From JAJYKC01 sp963823105 (GTDB lineage Bacteria > Acidobacteriota > Terriglobia > Bryobacterales > Bryobacteraceae), in the NCBI GenBank assembly GCA_963823105.1, contig CAWGKC010000005.1:682001-746000 (forward strand): DNA of 64,000 nt. Direction: 5' to 3'. The notes beneath the pieces are model-generated. The model ran no database searches. It saw only the letters and a list, made by a program, of their open reading frames with translations, and was not told the origin of the DNA. Position 1 is the first letter of the stretch; every line of letters begins with the position of its first letter. The position numbers and the translations under genes were made by a program. Below are positions 9,184 to 18,034 of this stretch, one piece after another.

Positions 9184-9491
9184 CGGACCGGCCGCTGGAC
9201 GGGGGTAAGGCGGTAGTGGCGCATCTCGGCGATCTCTTTTACAAAACCTCCGATGGCTTGAAAGAAAGCGGGAAAGTGAGGGCCTCGACGGAAGCCCTGC
9301 AGGTGAGCGGAGGTGGAGGTCCACTCGATGCGCAGAATGTAGGAGGTTTCGTCTTCCAGGCAGCAGGATAGTTCGTAACCGAGGCATTCGGGAGAGGCAT
9401 CGAGCGACCGGCGCGCGATTTCGTAGGCGGCGACGAGGTCGGCGCCACGGGCGGCGCCGGCTACGGTGTAGCGGATGTATTCGACGGTCAA
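9180..9491 (-). CDS. Antibiotic-biosynthesis-monooxygenase (ABM)-like domain protein
   Basis: This 103-residue single-domain protein has a ferredoxin-like dimeric alpha/beta-barrel pattern: VEYIRYTVAGAARGADLVAAYEIARRSL, then YELSCCLEDETSYILRIEWTS, a helix with GFRRGPHFPAFFQAI, and a final MRHYRLTPV strand. ABM proteins are cofactor-free monooxygenases or heme-degrading or quinol-modifying enzymes. Its start overlaps the stop of the upstream reductase gene by 4 bases, so the two are coupled and are controlled from the promoter at 10088-10116. Confidence 0.75.
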   Translation of the reverse strand: MTVEYIRYTVAGAARGADLVAAYEIARRSLDASPECLGYELSCCLEDETSYILRIEWTSTSAHLQGFRRGPHFPAFFQAIGGFVKEIAEMRHYRLTPVQRPVR

Positions 9492-10081
9492 AGACGATGG
9501 CCTCGGGATTCGCGGGATAGCATTTTAAAGGCGAACGTTGGGCCGCGGCCTCGATGCACGGCGAGATCGATCCAGAGCATGGCGAGAGCTTCGAGGTAGC
9601 GGGCGTTACGAAGAGGGCCAACGTCGACGGGGTGGAGACCCGCGGCGGCGATCAGAGGTTCCACGGCGCGCTTGGCGGAGGCATCGTCACCGCAAAAGAA
9701 TCCGTCGGCGAGTTGGCCGTCGAAATCCGCGTTGCCGAGCAAGGAAGCGCCGAGAGAGTTGAACGCCTTGACGACGGGAGCGCCGGGATGAAGCGCCTGA
9801 ATTTGTTCGGCCGCGGAGGTGAGGCCGCCGATGGCGAGCGCATCGATGGCGGGGGTGAGAGGGTTCGTGCAGTCGATCAGGATTTTGCCGGTGAGATCGC
9901 CGCAGGAGGCTAAGGCGGGTTCGACGGCGGACCAGGGCAGACAGAGGGCGAGCGCGCCGGCTCCGGTGGCGGATTCGCGAAGACTATCGCGCCCGGCGGC
10001 GATGACGTCGTATCCGGCGGCGGTCCATAATCGAGCCAACGCCCCGCCCAATTTGCCCATGCCCAACATCGCGATTCGCAT
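9488..10081 (-). CDS. NAD(P)-binding reductase of the F420-dependent NADP oxidoreductase type
   Basis: The 197-residue product begins MRIAMLGMGKLGGALARLW, a Rossmann GxGxxG start, and continues with a substrate-domain pattern (IDCTNPLTPAID, VVKAFNSLGASLL, FFCGDDASAKRAVEPLIAAAG) typical of short NADPH:F420 reductase or DapB-like dinucleotide-binding enzymes. A longer frame to 10138 exists, but a promoter at 10088-10116 sits inside it and ends 6 bp before the ATG at 10081, so the shorter start is right and the mRNA is probably leaderless. It is divergent from an HxlR regulator, the common arrangement for HxlR-controlled reductases. Confidence 0.8.
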   Translation of the reverse strand: MRIAMLGMGKLGGALARLWTAAGYDVIAAGRDSLRESATGAGALALCLPWSAVEPALASCGDLTGKILIDCTNPLTPAIDALAIGGLTSAAEQIQALHPGAPVVKAFNSLGASLLGNADFDGQLADGFFCGDDASAKRAVEPLIAAAGLHPVDVGPLRNARYLEALAMLWIDLAVHRGRGPTFAFKMLSRESRGHRL

Positions 10082-10087
10082 GGTCCT

Positions 10088-10116
10088 TTTATAGCCGGAA
10101 GAATGGAGTTGGACAA
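10088..10116 (-). promoter_or_regulatory. Sigma70-type promoter giving a probably leaderless transcript
   Basis: Reading leftward, TTGTCC (10116-10111) and TATAAA (10093-10088) are 17 bp apart. The ATG of the reductase gene lies 6 bp after the -10, where the +1 base is expected, and no spaced Shine-Dalgarno fits. An HxlR site would be expected in or next to this element, and a GTAGGCACAATTTTGTATCC segment (10117-10136) is a candidate. Confidence 0.55.
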
Positions 10117-10164
10117 GTAGGCACAATTTTGTATCCACGCCGCGCGGGGTAGATTGAAAAGAAC

Positions 10165-10512
10165 ATGCGCATTGAAGAATGTCCGGTGAAGGCGGCGCTC
10201 GACGTGATTGGCGGGAAGTGGAAGCCGCTGATTCTTTTCGCGTTGAAAGAGCGGCCCCGGCGTTACGGCGAATTGCGGCGCGAGGTGACGGGCGCTCCGC
10301 GCAAGGTTTTCACAGAACAATTACGCCAACTTGAGGCGGCGGGTGTGGTCGAGCGAGAGGTGCTGCCGGGGGCGGCGCCGCACACCCAATACAGCTTGAG
10401 CGTATACGGCGAAACGCTGCGTCCGGTGTTGGAGGCTCTGGCCGAGTGGGGCGCGGAATATCGGGAACGGGCAGCGGGGATCGTCTCCGCCGGGGCAACC
10501 ATGCGAAAATGA
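10165..10512 (+). CDS. HxlR-family winged-helix transcriptional regulator
   Basis: This 115-residue HxlR regulator contains the family hallmarks: ECPVKAALDVIGGKWKPLILFALKE (with C6, the cysteine used for redox or electrophile sensing in many members), RRYGELRREVTGAPRKVFTEQLRQLEAAGVVER (recognition helix and wing), and YSLSVYGETLRPVLEALAEWG. It is transcribed away from the reductase/ABM operon across 83 bp and is the likely local regulator. A TAGATT -10-like element at 10150-10155 would place its start only a few bases before the ATG. Confidence 0.88.
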   Translation: MRIEECPVKAALDVIGGKWKPLILFALKERPRRYGELRREVTGAPRKVFTEQLRQLEAAGVVEREVLPGAAPHTQYSLSVYGETLRPVLEALAEWGAEYRERAAGIVSAGATMRK

Positions 10513-10519
10513 AGTTCGA

Positions 10520-13060
10520 GTGGCGGTAAAGGTTCAGGTTCCGAAAAAGAAAAAGAAAACCGGGCGCGGTTTTCTCTCCGGCCGTTGGGGCAAGGCGCTG
10601 ATCGGCGCGGTGCTGGTGGGCCTGATCGCGGCGATCGCGGTTGTCAGCTATTTCTGGGTGAAGTATTCGAGGCTGATCGACGCCAAGCTGAGCGCCGGGC
10701 CGTTCGCGAACACGTCGCTCCTGTTCGCGGCGCCGGGATCGTTGACGCTGGGGGATGAAGCGAGTCCGCTTCAGATCGCGGCCGAGCTGCGCGGGAGCGG
10801 ATACAGCGAGAATAGCCGCAACGCGATGGGCTACTTCACGCTGGGACCGGAAGAGATCGATATTTATCCGGGGCCCCAGTCGATGTTCGATCCCGAGGGC
10901 GGGGTGATCAAGTTCGCCGGAGGCAAAGTCGCTCAGATCATTTCGCTGCGCGACAACACGCAGCGGACGCAGTATTTGCTGGAGCCGGAGCTGATTTCGA
11001 ATCTCTTCGACAAGAACCGCGAGAAGCGGCGGCTGGTGCATTTTCAAGAGATCCCGCCCATTCTGGTGGACGCGGTGATTTCGATCGAGGACAAGCGATT
11101 CTTTCAGCACTCGGGGTTCGATCCGATCCGGATCATCAAAGCGAGCTATGTCGATTTGCGTTCGATGCGGCACACGGAGGGCGCCTCGACGCTGAGCCAG
11201 CAACTGGCGCGGGGATTTTGGCTGAACCGCCAGAAGACGTGGAGCCGCAAACTGGCCGAGGTGCTGATCACGATTCAGATCGAAAAGCGGCTCAGCAAGC
11301 AGCAGATTTTCGAGTACTACGCGAACTTCGTGGATCTGGGGCGGCGGGGAAGCTTCGGCGTTTCGGGATTCGGAGAGGCGGCTGAGGCTTATTTCGGGAA
11401 AGACATCGGGCATCTGACGCTTCCGGAGGCGGCGACGCTGGCGGGGTTGATCCAGCGGCCGAGTTATACGAACCCATACCATTGGCCGGAGCGGGCGAAG
11501 GCGCGGCGGAACGTGGTGCTGGCGCTGATGAAGGAGAACGGTTACATCACGGAACAGCAGTACGCGGAGGCCGCGTCGTCGCCGCTGGTGCTGGCCAAGC
11601 CGGATATGGAATCGACGCAGGCGCCGTATTTCGTGGACGCGGTGAACGACGAACTGCTGGATCAATTCCAGGACCGCGATTTCCAGGCGAACGCCTACCG
11701 GGTGTACACGACGCTCGATTTGAAATTGCAGAGCGACGCGGCGGAGGCGGTGCGGATCGGGATGCAAGAGGTGGACCGGATCACGGCGTTGCGGCGGAAG
11801 AAGCATCCGGGATATCCGGAGGCGCAGTGCGCGTTGATCGCCCTCGATCCGCATACGGGCGAAGTGAAGGCGTTCATCGGCGGTCGCAATTACGGGCAGA
11901 GCCAGCTCGACCGGTTGGTGTCCAAACGCGAGCCGGGCTCGGTGTTCAAGCCGTTCGTGTACGCGGCGGCGATGAACACGGCGCTCGGCGGCGGCGGGGC
12001 GGTGGTTACGCCGGTGACGATGTTGAAGGACGAGCCGACGACGTTCTGGTTCGACAACAATCCCTACTCGCCGACCGATTTCAAAGGAGAGTTTCACGGA
12101 ACGGTGACGGCGCGGTTCGCGCTGGCGCATTCGTTGAACGTGCCGACGGTGGAGCTGGCGGAACAGGTGGGCTTCGGAGCGGTGGTGGATCTGGCGCGGA
12201 AGGCGGGAATGAACTTGGACATACAGCCGACGCCGGCGGTGGCGTTGGGAGCCTACGACGTGACGCCGGTCGAAGTGGCGGGAGGGTACACGATTTTCGC
12301 CAACCGGGGGCAGTATGTGAAGCCCTATTTTCTGGGGAGCATTCGCGACGATCGCGGGGAAGATATTTATCAGAACAAGCCGGACACGCGGCAGGTGCTG
12401 GATCCGCGAGTGGCGTTCATGATGGACAGTCTGCTGGAAGAAGTGCTGCGAACGGGAACGGGAGCGGCGGTGCGCGGACGGGGCTTCACGCTGCCCGCGG
12501 CGGGCAAGACGGGGACGTCGCGGGATGGGTGGTTTGCGGGTTTTACGTCGAAGCTGCTGTGCATCGTATGGGTGGGTTTCGACGATCATCGGGACATCAA
12601 AATGGAGGGGGCGCACTCGGCGCTGCCGGTGTGGACGGAGTTCATGAAGCGGGCGCACATGCACCGGGAGTACCGCAACGTGAGCGATTTCACGGCGCCG
12701 GCGGGGGTGGTGAGCGTGCAGATCGACCCGGATACGGGGGGCCTGGCGACGGCGAATTGTCCGCGCACGCAGACGGAGTATTTCATCGAAGGAACGCAGC
12801 CGGTGGATGTCTGTCCGCTGCACGGAGCGGGGGCGATTCACGTTGCGGGGTGGGACACCTCGACGCCGTCGATGGCGAATCCGGTAATTGGCAATAACCC
12901 GGTGGCGAACCCGGCGATGGGACAGCGGGCCGCGGCGGGGACGGCGGGGCATCCGGGGCAGGTGGTGATTGCGACGCCGCCTCCGGGGCTGCCGCCGCCG
13001 CCCGAGGCCGAGAAGAAAAAGAAGGGTTTTTTCAGCAAGCTGAAGGATATTTTCAAGTAG
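10520..13060 (+). CDS. Class A penicillin-binding protein (PBP1B-like glycosyltransferase/transpeptidase)
   Basis: This 846-residue bifunctional murein synthase starts at GTG 10520 with GAAG just upstream; the ATG at 10509 leads to an early stop. A lysine-rich N-terminus precedes one membrane helix (24-46). Residues about 60-130 resemble the UB2H domain of PBP1B. The GT51 domain has catalytic E190 (SIEDKRFFQHSGFD) and EGASTLSQQLARGFW, where most homologs have GGST. The transpeptidase motifs are S474-VFK, S538-LN and K663-TG. A proline- and lysine-rich tail (PPPGLPPPPEAEKKKK) closes the protein. It follows the HxlR gene by 7 bp but is probably functionally unrelated. Confidence 0.92.
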   Translation: MAVKVQVPKKKKKTGRGFLSGRWGKALIGAVLVGLIAAIAVVSYFWVKYSRLIDAKLSAGPFANTSLLFAAPGSLTLGDEASPLQIAAELRGSGYSENSRNAMGYFTLGPEEIDIYPGPQSMFDPEGGVIKFAGGKVAQIISLRDNTQRTQYLLEPELISNLFDKNREKRRLVHFQEIPPILVDAVISIEDKRFFQHSGFDPIRIIKASYVDLRSMRHTEGASTLSQQLARGFWLNRQKTWSRKLAEVLITIQIEKRLSKQQIFEYYANFVDLGRRGSFGVSGFGEAAEAYFGKDIGHLTLPEAATLAGLIQRPSYTNPYHWPERAKARRNVVLALMKENGYITEQQYAEAASSPLVLAKPDMESTQAPYFVDAVNDELLDQFQDRDFQANAYRVYTTLDLKLQSDAAEAVRIGMQEVDRITALRRKKHPGYPEAQCALIALDPHTGEVKAFIGGRNYGQSQLDRLVSKREPGSVFKPFVYAAAMNTALGGGGAVVTPVTMLKDEPTTFWFDNNPYSPTDFKGEFHGTVTARFALAHSLNVPTVELAEQVGFGAVVDLARKAGMNLDIQPTPAVALGAYDVTPVEVAGGYTIFANRGQYVKPYFLGSIRDDRGEDIYQNKPDTRQVLDPRVAFMMDSLLEEVLRTGTGAAVRGRGFTLPAAGKTGTSRDGWFAGFTSKLLCIVWVGFDDHRDIKMEGAHSALPVWTEFMKRAHMHREYRNVSDFTAPAGVVSVQIDPDTGGLATANCPRTQTEYFIEGTQPVDVCPLHGAGAIHVAGWDTSTPSMANPVIGNNPVANPAMGQRAAAGTAGHPGQVVIATPPPGLPPPPEAEKKKKGFFSKLKDIFK

Positions 13061-13149
13061 CGCGGAGGCCTTAGGCGTCCTGGGCCGGGGTACCCCCTGG
13101 ATTCCGGACGCAAAGTGCTGTATTCTTCCATCAAAGGGGAGGGCGAAAT

Positions 13150-13953
13150 ATGCTTTCCATCATTTGGTTGATTTCGGCGCTTGGGGCGTCGGCGCAGACT
13201 CCGTCCACTGGACAAACGGCCCCGCCGTCGATGAACCAGCTCCAACCGGCGGCGGAAACGTCCGCCAACGTCAACGATTCGTCCGCCAGCGGCCGTCATG
13301 CCGTCGTGAGCGACGAGATGCGCGCCGATATTCTAATGGCGCGCAAGCGGTACTGGGAGGCGATCGAGAAGTATCAATCGATCCGGCCGGAGACGCCCTC
13401 GCTCGACAACAAGATCGGCATCGCCTATCACCAGTTGCTGCAACTGGGGCCGGCGAAGAGGTACTACCTCCGTGCGTTGAAGCTGGATAAAAAGTATCCC
13501 GAAGCGATCAACAACGTGGGCACGGTTTATTACGGGCAGAAGAGCTTCGGCAGGGCGATCAAGCAGTACAAGCGGGCGCTGAAGCTGTCGCCGGATTCGG
13601 CTTCGATCTATAGCAACCTGGGGACGGCGTATTTCGCGCGGCACAAATATAACGACGCCTTCGACGCCTATCAGCGGGCGATGACGCTGGACCCGGATGT
13701 GTTCGAGCATCGGAACGCTTACGGCGTGCTGTTGCAGGAGCGGAACGTGGACGATCTGGCGACGTTCCATTTCTATATGGCCAAGGTGTACGCGAAACAA
13801 GGCATACAGGACCGGGCGCTGCTGTATATCCGGAAGGCGCTGGAAGAAGGGTTTAAGGACCGGGCGCGGCTGGTGGGCGATCCGGAGTTCAGCGGATTGC
13901 AGAAGGTGCCGGAATTTCAGCAGTTGCTGGCGCTGCAACCGAGAGTGCTGTAG
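13150..13953 (+). CDS. Secreted TPR-repeat protein
   Basis: This 267-residue protein starts at an ATG behind AAAGGGGAGGG and has a signal peptide (MLSIIWLISALGASAQT). After a low-complexity Ser/Pro segment, at least four tetratricopeptide repeats run from about 60 to 230, for example YYLRALKLDKKYPEAINNVGTVYYG, then IKQYKRALKLSPDSASIYSNLG and FDAYQRAMTLDPDVFEHRNAYG. TPR arrays mediate protein-protein contact; the partner is not apparent. It is convergent with the next gene, with the stops 3 bp apart. Confidence 0.8.
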   Translation: MLSIIWLISALGASAQTPSTGQTAPPSMNQLQPAAETSANVNDSSASGRHAVVSDEMRADILMARKRYWEAIEKYQSIRPETPSLDNKIGIAYHQLLQLGPAKRYYLRALKLDKKYPEAINNVGTVYYGQKSFGRAIKQYKRALKLSPDSASIYSNLGTAYFARHKYNDAFDAYQRAMTLDPDVFEHRNAYGVLLQERNVDDLATFHFYMAKVYAKQGIQDRALLYIRKALEEGFKDRARLVGDPEFSGLQKVPEFQQLLALQPRVL

Positions 13954-13956
13954 CCG

Positions 13957-14415
13957 CTAGAGTTCGGTGGCGATTTCCCAGGGCTTCTTGGGGGCGGTGC
14001 TGTCGCGGTCTTCCACGCGGTCGTACATGTGGAGCGCGGAGGTGGTGCCGAGGCCTTCGTTGTAAAAGCTCTGTTCGTCGAGGCCCTCTTTCAGATCCTC
14101 TTTGAATTCGTGCAGGGCTTCGAGTTGCGGGGCGAGGGCGGGGATTTTGCGGCCGCTGGGGGTTGCGAAGAACATTTGATAACCGGCGCTCCATAGGACG
14201 CCGATTTCCTCGCCGGCGAGGAGGCCGCAGGCGTGAATGGCGGGCGGCTCCGCGCCGCGGTCTTCGAGAACGGCGGCGCAGGGTGCGCGGAAGACTCGCG
14301 CTTTGCCCGCGCCTTCGGGCTTGCTGTCGATGCCGAGCTTCTTCAGGCCCTCGAGACGGGCGGCGAACGACGGGACCTTGCGCTTTTCACGCTTAAAGAA
14401 CATATCGTTTACCAT
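13957..14415 (-). CDS. Conserved-looking hypothetical protein
   Basis: This 152-residue soluble protein has no signal peptide or membrane helix and I do not recognise its family. It begins with a basic stretch (MFFKREKRKVPSFAARLEGLKKLGI) and has an alternating strand/helix pattern afterwards, with HACGLLAGEEIGVLWSAGYQMFF in the centre. Codon use matches the neighbours, so it is likely a real gene. Two starts are possible, 14415 and 14403. From 14415 only 9 bp separate it from the divergent glycerol kinase start, so each gene's promoter would lie inside the other's coding sequence. Confidence 0.6.
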   Translation of the reverse strand: MVNDMFFKREKRKVPSFAARLEGLKKLGIDSKPEGAGKARVFRAPCAAVLEDRGAEPPAIHACGLLAGEEIGVLWSAGYQMFFATPSGRKIPALAPQLEALHEFKEDLKEGLDEQSFYNEGLGTTSALHMYDRVEDRDSTAPKKPWEIATEL

Positions 14416-14424
14416 AATGCCAGA

Positions 14425-15918
14425 ATGCGATTTCTTCTGTCTTTAGACGAAGGCACGACGAGCGCGCGGGCGGCGCTTTACGATGGCGAAGGGCGGCGCG
14501 TGGCGATGGAATCGGCGCCGTTGCAGTGCGCGTATCCGCATCCGGGATGGGTGGAACAGGACGCGATGGAGATCTGGAACGCGCAGATGGCGGCGGCGCG
14601 GAGGGTGCTGGAATCGCAGAGCGTGAGGGCGGGCGACGTGGCGGCGATCGGCATCACGAACCAGCGCGAGACGACGGTGGTTTGGGAGCGGGCGAGCGGG
14701 AAACCGGTGGCGCCGGCGATCGTTTGGCAGTGCCGGAGGACGGCGGCGTTTTGCGGTGAGTTGGCGAAGCGGCCCGTGGCGGCGGAGATCACGCGCAAGA
14801 CGGGGCTGGTGATTGACGCGTATTTTTCGGCGAGCAAGATTCGTTGGATTTTGGAGAACGTGGAGGGGGCGCGGGAGAAGGCGCGGGCGGGGGAGTTGCT
14901 GTTCGGCACGGTGGATTGCTGGCTGTTGTGGAGGCTGACCAACGGGGCGGCGCATGCGACCGATGTTTCGAACGCTTCCCGGACGATGTTGATGAACCTG
15001 GCGACGGGGGAGTGGGACGAGGAACTGTTGGATGTGTTCGGGGTGCCGCGGGCGATGCTGCCGAAGATCGTGCCGTCGAGCGGGGAAGCGGGCGTGGCGG
15101 CGAGGGAGCATCTGGGATTCGAAGCGCCGATTTGCGGGATCGCCGGAGATCAGCAGGCGGCGCTGTTCGGGCAAGCGTGTTTTCGCGCCGGGATGTCTAA
15201 GAACACTTATGGCACGGGATGTTTCGCGCTGTTGCACACGGGAGGGAGGCAGCCGGTGTCGACGCATCGGCTGATCGCAACGAGCGCGGCGGTGCCCGGA
15301 GGCGCGCCGCAGTTCGCGATCGAAGGGAGCATCTTTGTGGCGGGGGCGGCGGTGCAATGGCTGCGGGACAAGCTGGAACTGGTGGCGTCGGCGGCGGCGA
15401 CGGAGGCGGTGGCGCAGTCGGTGAGCGATACGGGCGGGGTGTATTTCGTGCCGGCGTTCGTCGGGTTGGGCGCGCCGCATTGGGACGCGAACGCGCGGGC
15501 GACGCTGAGCGGGGTGACGCTGGCGACGGGGCGGGCGCAGGTGGTGCGGGCGGCGCTGGAGGCGATTTGTTATCAAACGCGCGAGTTGGTGGAGGCGATG
15601 GAGGCCGATAGCGGGGAGGCTCTGCACGAGATGCGCGTGGACGGCGGGGCGGCGGCGAATAATTTTTTGATGCAGTTCCAGGCGGATATTTTGGGGCGGC
15701 GGATTGCGCGGCCGGCGGACACGGAGACGACGGCGCTGGGCGCGGCGTATCTGGCGGGGCTTGCTTGCGGATTCTTCGGCGGGTTGGGGGATTTGGAAGC
15801 GTTCTGGCGCGCGGAGCGAGTGTTCGAGCCGCAGATGGAAGCGGGGCGGCGCGAGGAGTTGTACGCGGGTTGGAAGAAGGCGGTGGCGCAGTGCCGCTAC
15901 TCGCCGGCTACGGTTTAA
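14425..15918 (+). CDS. glpK: Glycerol kinase
   Basis: This 497-residue FGGY kinase phosphorylates glycerol with ATP. The start at 14425 gives the standard N-terminus FLLSLDEGTTSARAALYD. Conserved signatures follow: GWVEQDAMEIW, AIGITNQRETTVVWER, PAIVWQCRRT, DCWLLWRLTNGAAHATDVSNASRTML, GIAGDQQAALFGQACF, KNTYGTGCFALLHTG, FVGLGAPHWD and the C-terminal RVDGGAAANNFLMQFQADIL. Length matches the family. No glpF or glpD is adjacent. The 3' end overlaps the convergent S9 peptidase by 11 bp. Confidence 0.93.
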   Translation: MRFLLSLDEGTTSARAALYDGEGRRVAMESAPLQCAYPHPGWVEQDAMEIWNAQMAAARRVLESQSVRAGDVAAIGITNQRETTVVWERASGKPVAPAIVWQCRRTAAFCGELAKRPVAAEITRKTGLVIDAYFSASKIRWILENVEGAREKARAGELLFGTVDCWLLWRLTNGAAHATDVSNASRTMLMNLATGEWDEELLDVFGVPRAMLPKIVPSSGEAGVAAREHLGFEAPICGIAGDQQAALFGQACFRAGMSKNTYGTGCFALLHTGGRQPVSTHRLIATSAAVPGGAPQFAIEGSIFVAGAAVQWLRDKLELVASAAATEAVAQSVSDTGGVYFVPAFVGLGAPHWDANARATLSGVTLATGRAQVVRAALEAICYQTRELVEAMEADSGEALHEMRVDGGAAANNFLMQFQADILGRRIARPADTETTALGAAYLAGLACGFFGGLGDLEAFWRAERVFEPQMEAGRREELYAGWKKAVAQCRYSPATV

Positions 15919-18003
15919 CGGTCTCCGGGTGAAGATGGCTGTTTAGAAATTCGGCGCTGGCGGTGTAGGCGCGGAGCCAACTGGAGATGCGGAGGAAGCC
16001 GTGGATTTCGTCGGGGAAGATGAGTTGTTGGAACTCGACGTGTTGCTTGCGCAGCGCCTCGACAAGCTGCACGGTTTCGGCGAAGGGGACGTTGCGGTCG
16101 TCGTCGCCGTGGATGAGGAGCACGGGCGAGCGCCAGGTGGAGATGGAGGCGAGCGGAGAGGATTCGAAGGCGATGCGGGCGGCGTCCTGATTTTTCGATG
16201 GGTCGTAGGCGGGGACGAAGTTGGGGATCTCGGTGTTCCAGTCGTGAACGCCGTGGAAATCGACTCCGGCGGCGAATAGATTCGAGGCGCGGGCGAGGCC
16301 GAGGGCGGTGAGATATCCGCCATAGGAGCCGCCCCAGAGGCCGATGCGCGCGGGATCGACATCGGAGCGGCCGCGGAGATAGACGCCGGCGCCTTGGACG
16401 TCGTTGAACTCGCTGGCGCCGGTGGCTCCATAGTGGATGGCTTCGCGGAAGTTGAGGCCATAGCCGATGCCGCTGCGATAGTTGACGCTGAGCACGACGT
16501 AGCCGAGGCTGGCGAGATATTGATTCATGGCGTAGGAGTTGTGATAGTAGTCCATCGAATGCCAGCCGAGGAGCATTTGGCGGCGGGAACCGCCGTGGAA
16601 GAAGATGACGGCGGCGTGTTTGCCGGGCGCTTGGTTGGGAGGGAGGAAGAGCTGGCCGTGGATGGAGAGGCCGTCGGCGGAGGAGAAGACGACCTGTTGC
16701 GGGGTGACGAGATCGGCGGAGGGGAAGCCGGCGGGGAGGGCGGAGGGGGCGAGGTCGCGCGGGGTGGTGGAGTGGGCGGCGAGGATTTCGGCGTGGGCGG
16801 GGATGGTTGCGTTGGAAGCGAAGAAGGCGATGGCGCCGCCGGATTGAATGGGAGACCACTCGATGCCGGCGCCGGGGGTGAGTTCCACCGGTGCGCCGCC
16901 AGAGACGGGGACGCGCCAGAGATGGCGGCGGTCGATGTCGTTTTCATTCGACGAATAGAGAACGGCGCGGCGGTCCGGAGTGAGGGAGGCGTATTCCACT
17001 TCGTAGTCGCCGGGCGAGAGGAGCGGGCGCGCGGGGCCGCCGTCGGCGGGGACTGCGTAGAGATGCAGCCAGCCGGTCGATTCCCAGGGGAAGACGATGA
17101 CGCCGCCGTCGCCCCAGAAGAGTTGGTTATCGGCTACTACTTCGTGGAAGACGCTGCCGGGGCCATCGTCTCGCGCGCCAGATGCGTTTGGTAGCGCCGG
17201 TGGCGGCGTCGGCGACGAGGATCGACCATGGCTCGCCTTCGCGCACGGGGCCGAAGGCGAAGTCACGGCGAGTGGCGGGGATGCGGACGAAGGCGATGCG
17301 GCGGCTATCGGGAGACCACGACGGGTTCGAGGTCGCGGTCGACGCTGGGATCGAGATAGCGGATGGACTTCGATGGAAAATCGTAGACGGCGAGGAAGGA
17401 GTGATCGCCGCGGGCGGAGACGAAGGCGAGGTGGTTTCCGTCGGGCGACCAGCGCAGGGACGAGGCGCGGCCGTTGGCGTGGAGCAACTGTTCAGGTTTC
17501 GAATCGGGGGCGAGCTTCATGGTGAAGAGGTCGCCTTTTTTGAGGAAGACGATGGCGTCGCCGGTGGGTGAGACGATGGGGGAATTGCCATCGGCGAGCT
17601 TGCGGGGCGCGCCGCCGGAGAAGGGGACGATCCAGATTTCCTGCTCGACGCCTTGGCTGAGGCTGGCGGGGTTGGGGTTGGATCTGGCGGGAAATTCGAA
17701 GTCGCCGCCGCGGACATAGACGATGGATTCGCCATCGGGGGTGAAGACCATTTCGGCGATCTCCTGGCCGTCGTCGTCCTTGTAGGAGGTGAGCCGCGCG
17801 CCGGTGTAGGAGGGCGGGGCGGCGGTCCAGATGTTTCGCGCGCCGCGCTCATTGAGCACCCAGGCGAGGCGGCCGGCGGTGGAGCTCGAGACGAGATCGG
17901 AGGGGAATGGGTCGCTGAGCAGACGCTCCAGGGTGACGTTGGAGGCGGCGTCGAGAGAGGCTGAACATGCGGCGAGGACGGCGAGTGCGAGGCGAAACGT
18001 CAT
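15908..18003 (-). pseudogene. Prolyl-oligopeptidase-family (S9) secreted peptidase, two frameshifts
   Basis: Three frames together make a normal S9 peptidase of about 700 residues. The N-terminal part (start 18003, signal peptide MTFRLALAVLAACSASLDAAS) holds beta-propeller repeats and stops at 17305 after an in-frame TAG. A middle segment (SPDSRRIAFVRIPATRRDF and on to GATKRIW) lies in a second frame between about 17316 and 17175. The C-terminal part from there to 15908 contains the catalytic domain, with FFHGGSRRQ, the nucleophile motif GLWGGSYGGYLTALG and a late DEIHGF histidine. Both breaks are +1 in reading direction (equivalent to -2), and each is repaired by restoring a TG or CG dinucleotide. 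The start lies 31 bp from the divergent acyl-CoA synthetase. Confidence 0.82.
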
Positions 18004-18034
18004 AACGTTTGTTATACACTTGGCCGGGAGCGCC

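Noticed and set aside
10310..12952. 880-codon open frame antisense to the class A PBP
   Set aside because: Same shadow effect; the PBP carries all catalytic motifs on the opposite strand.
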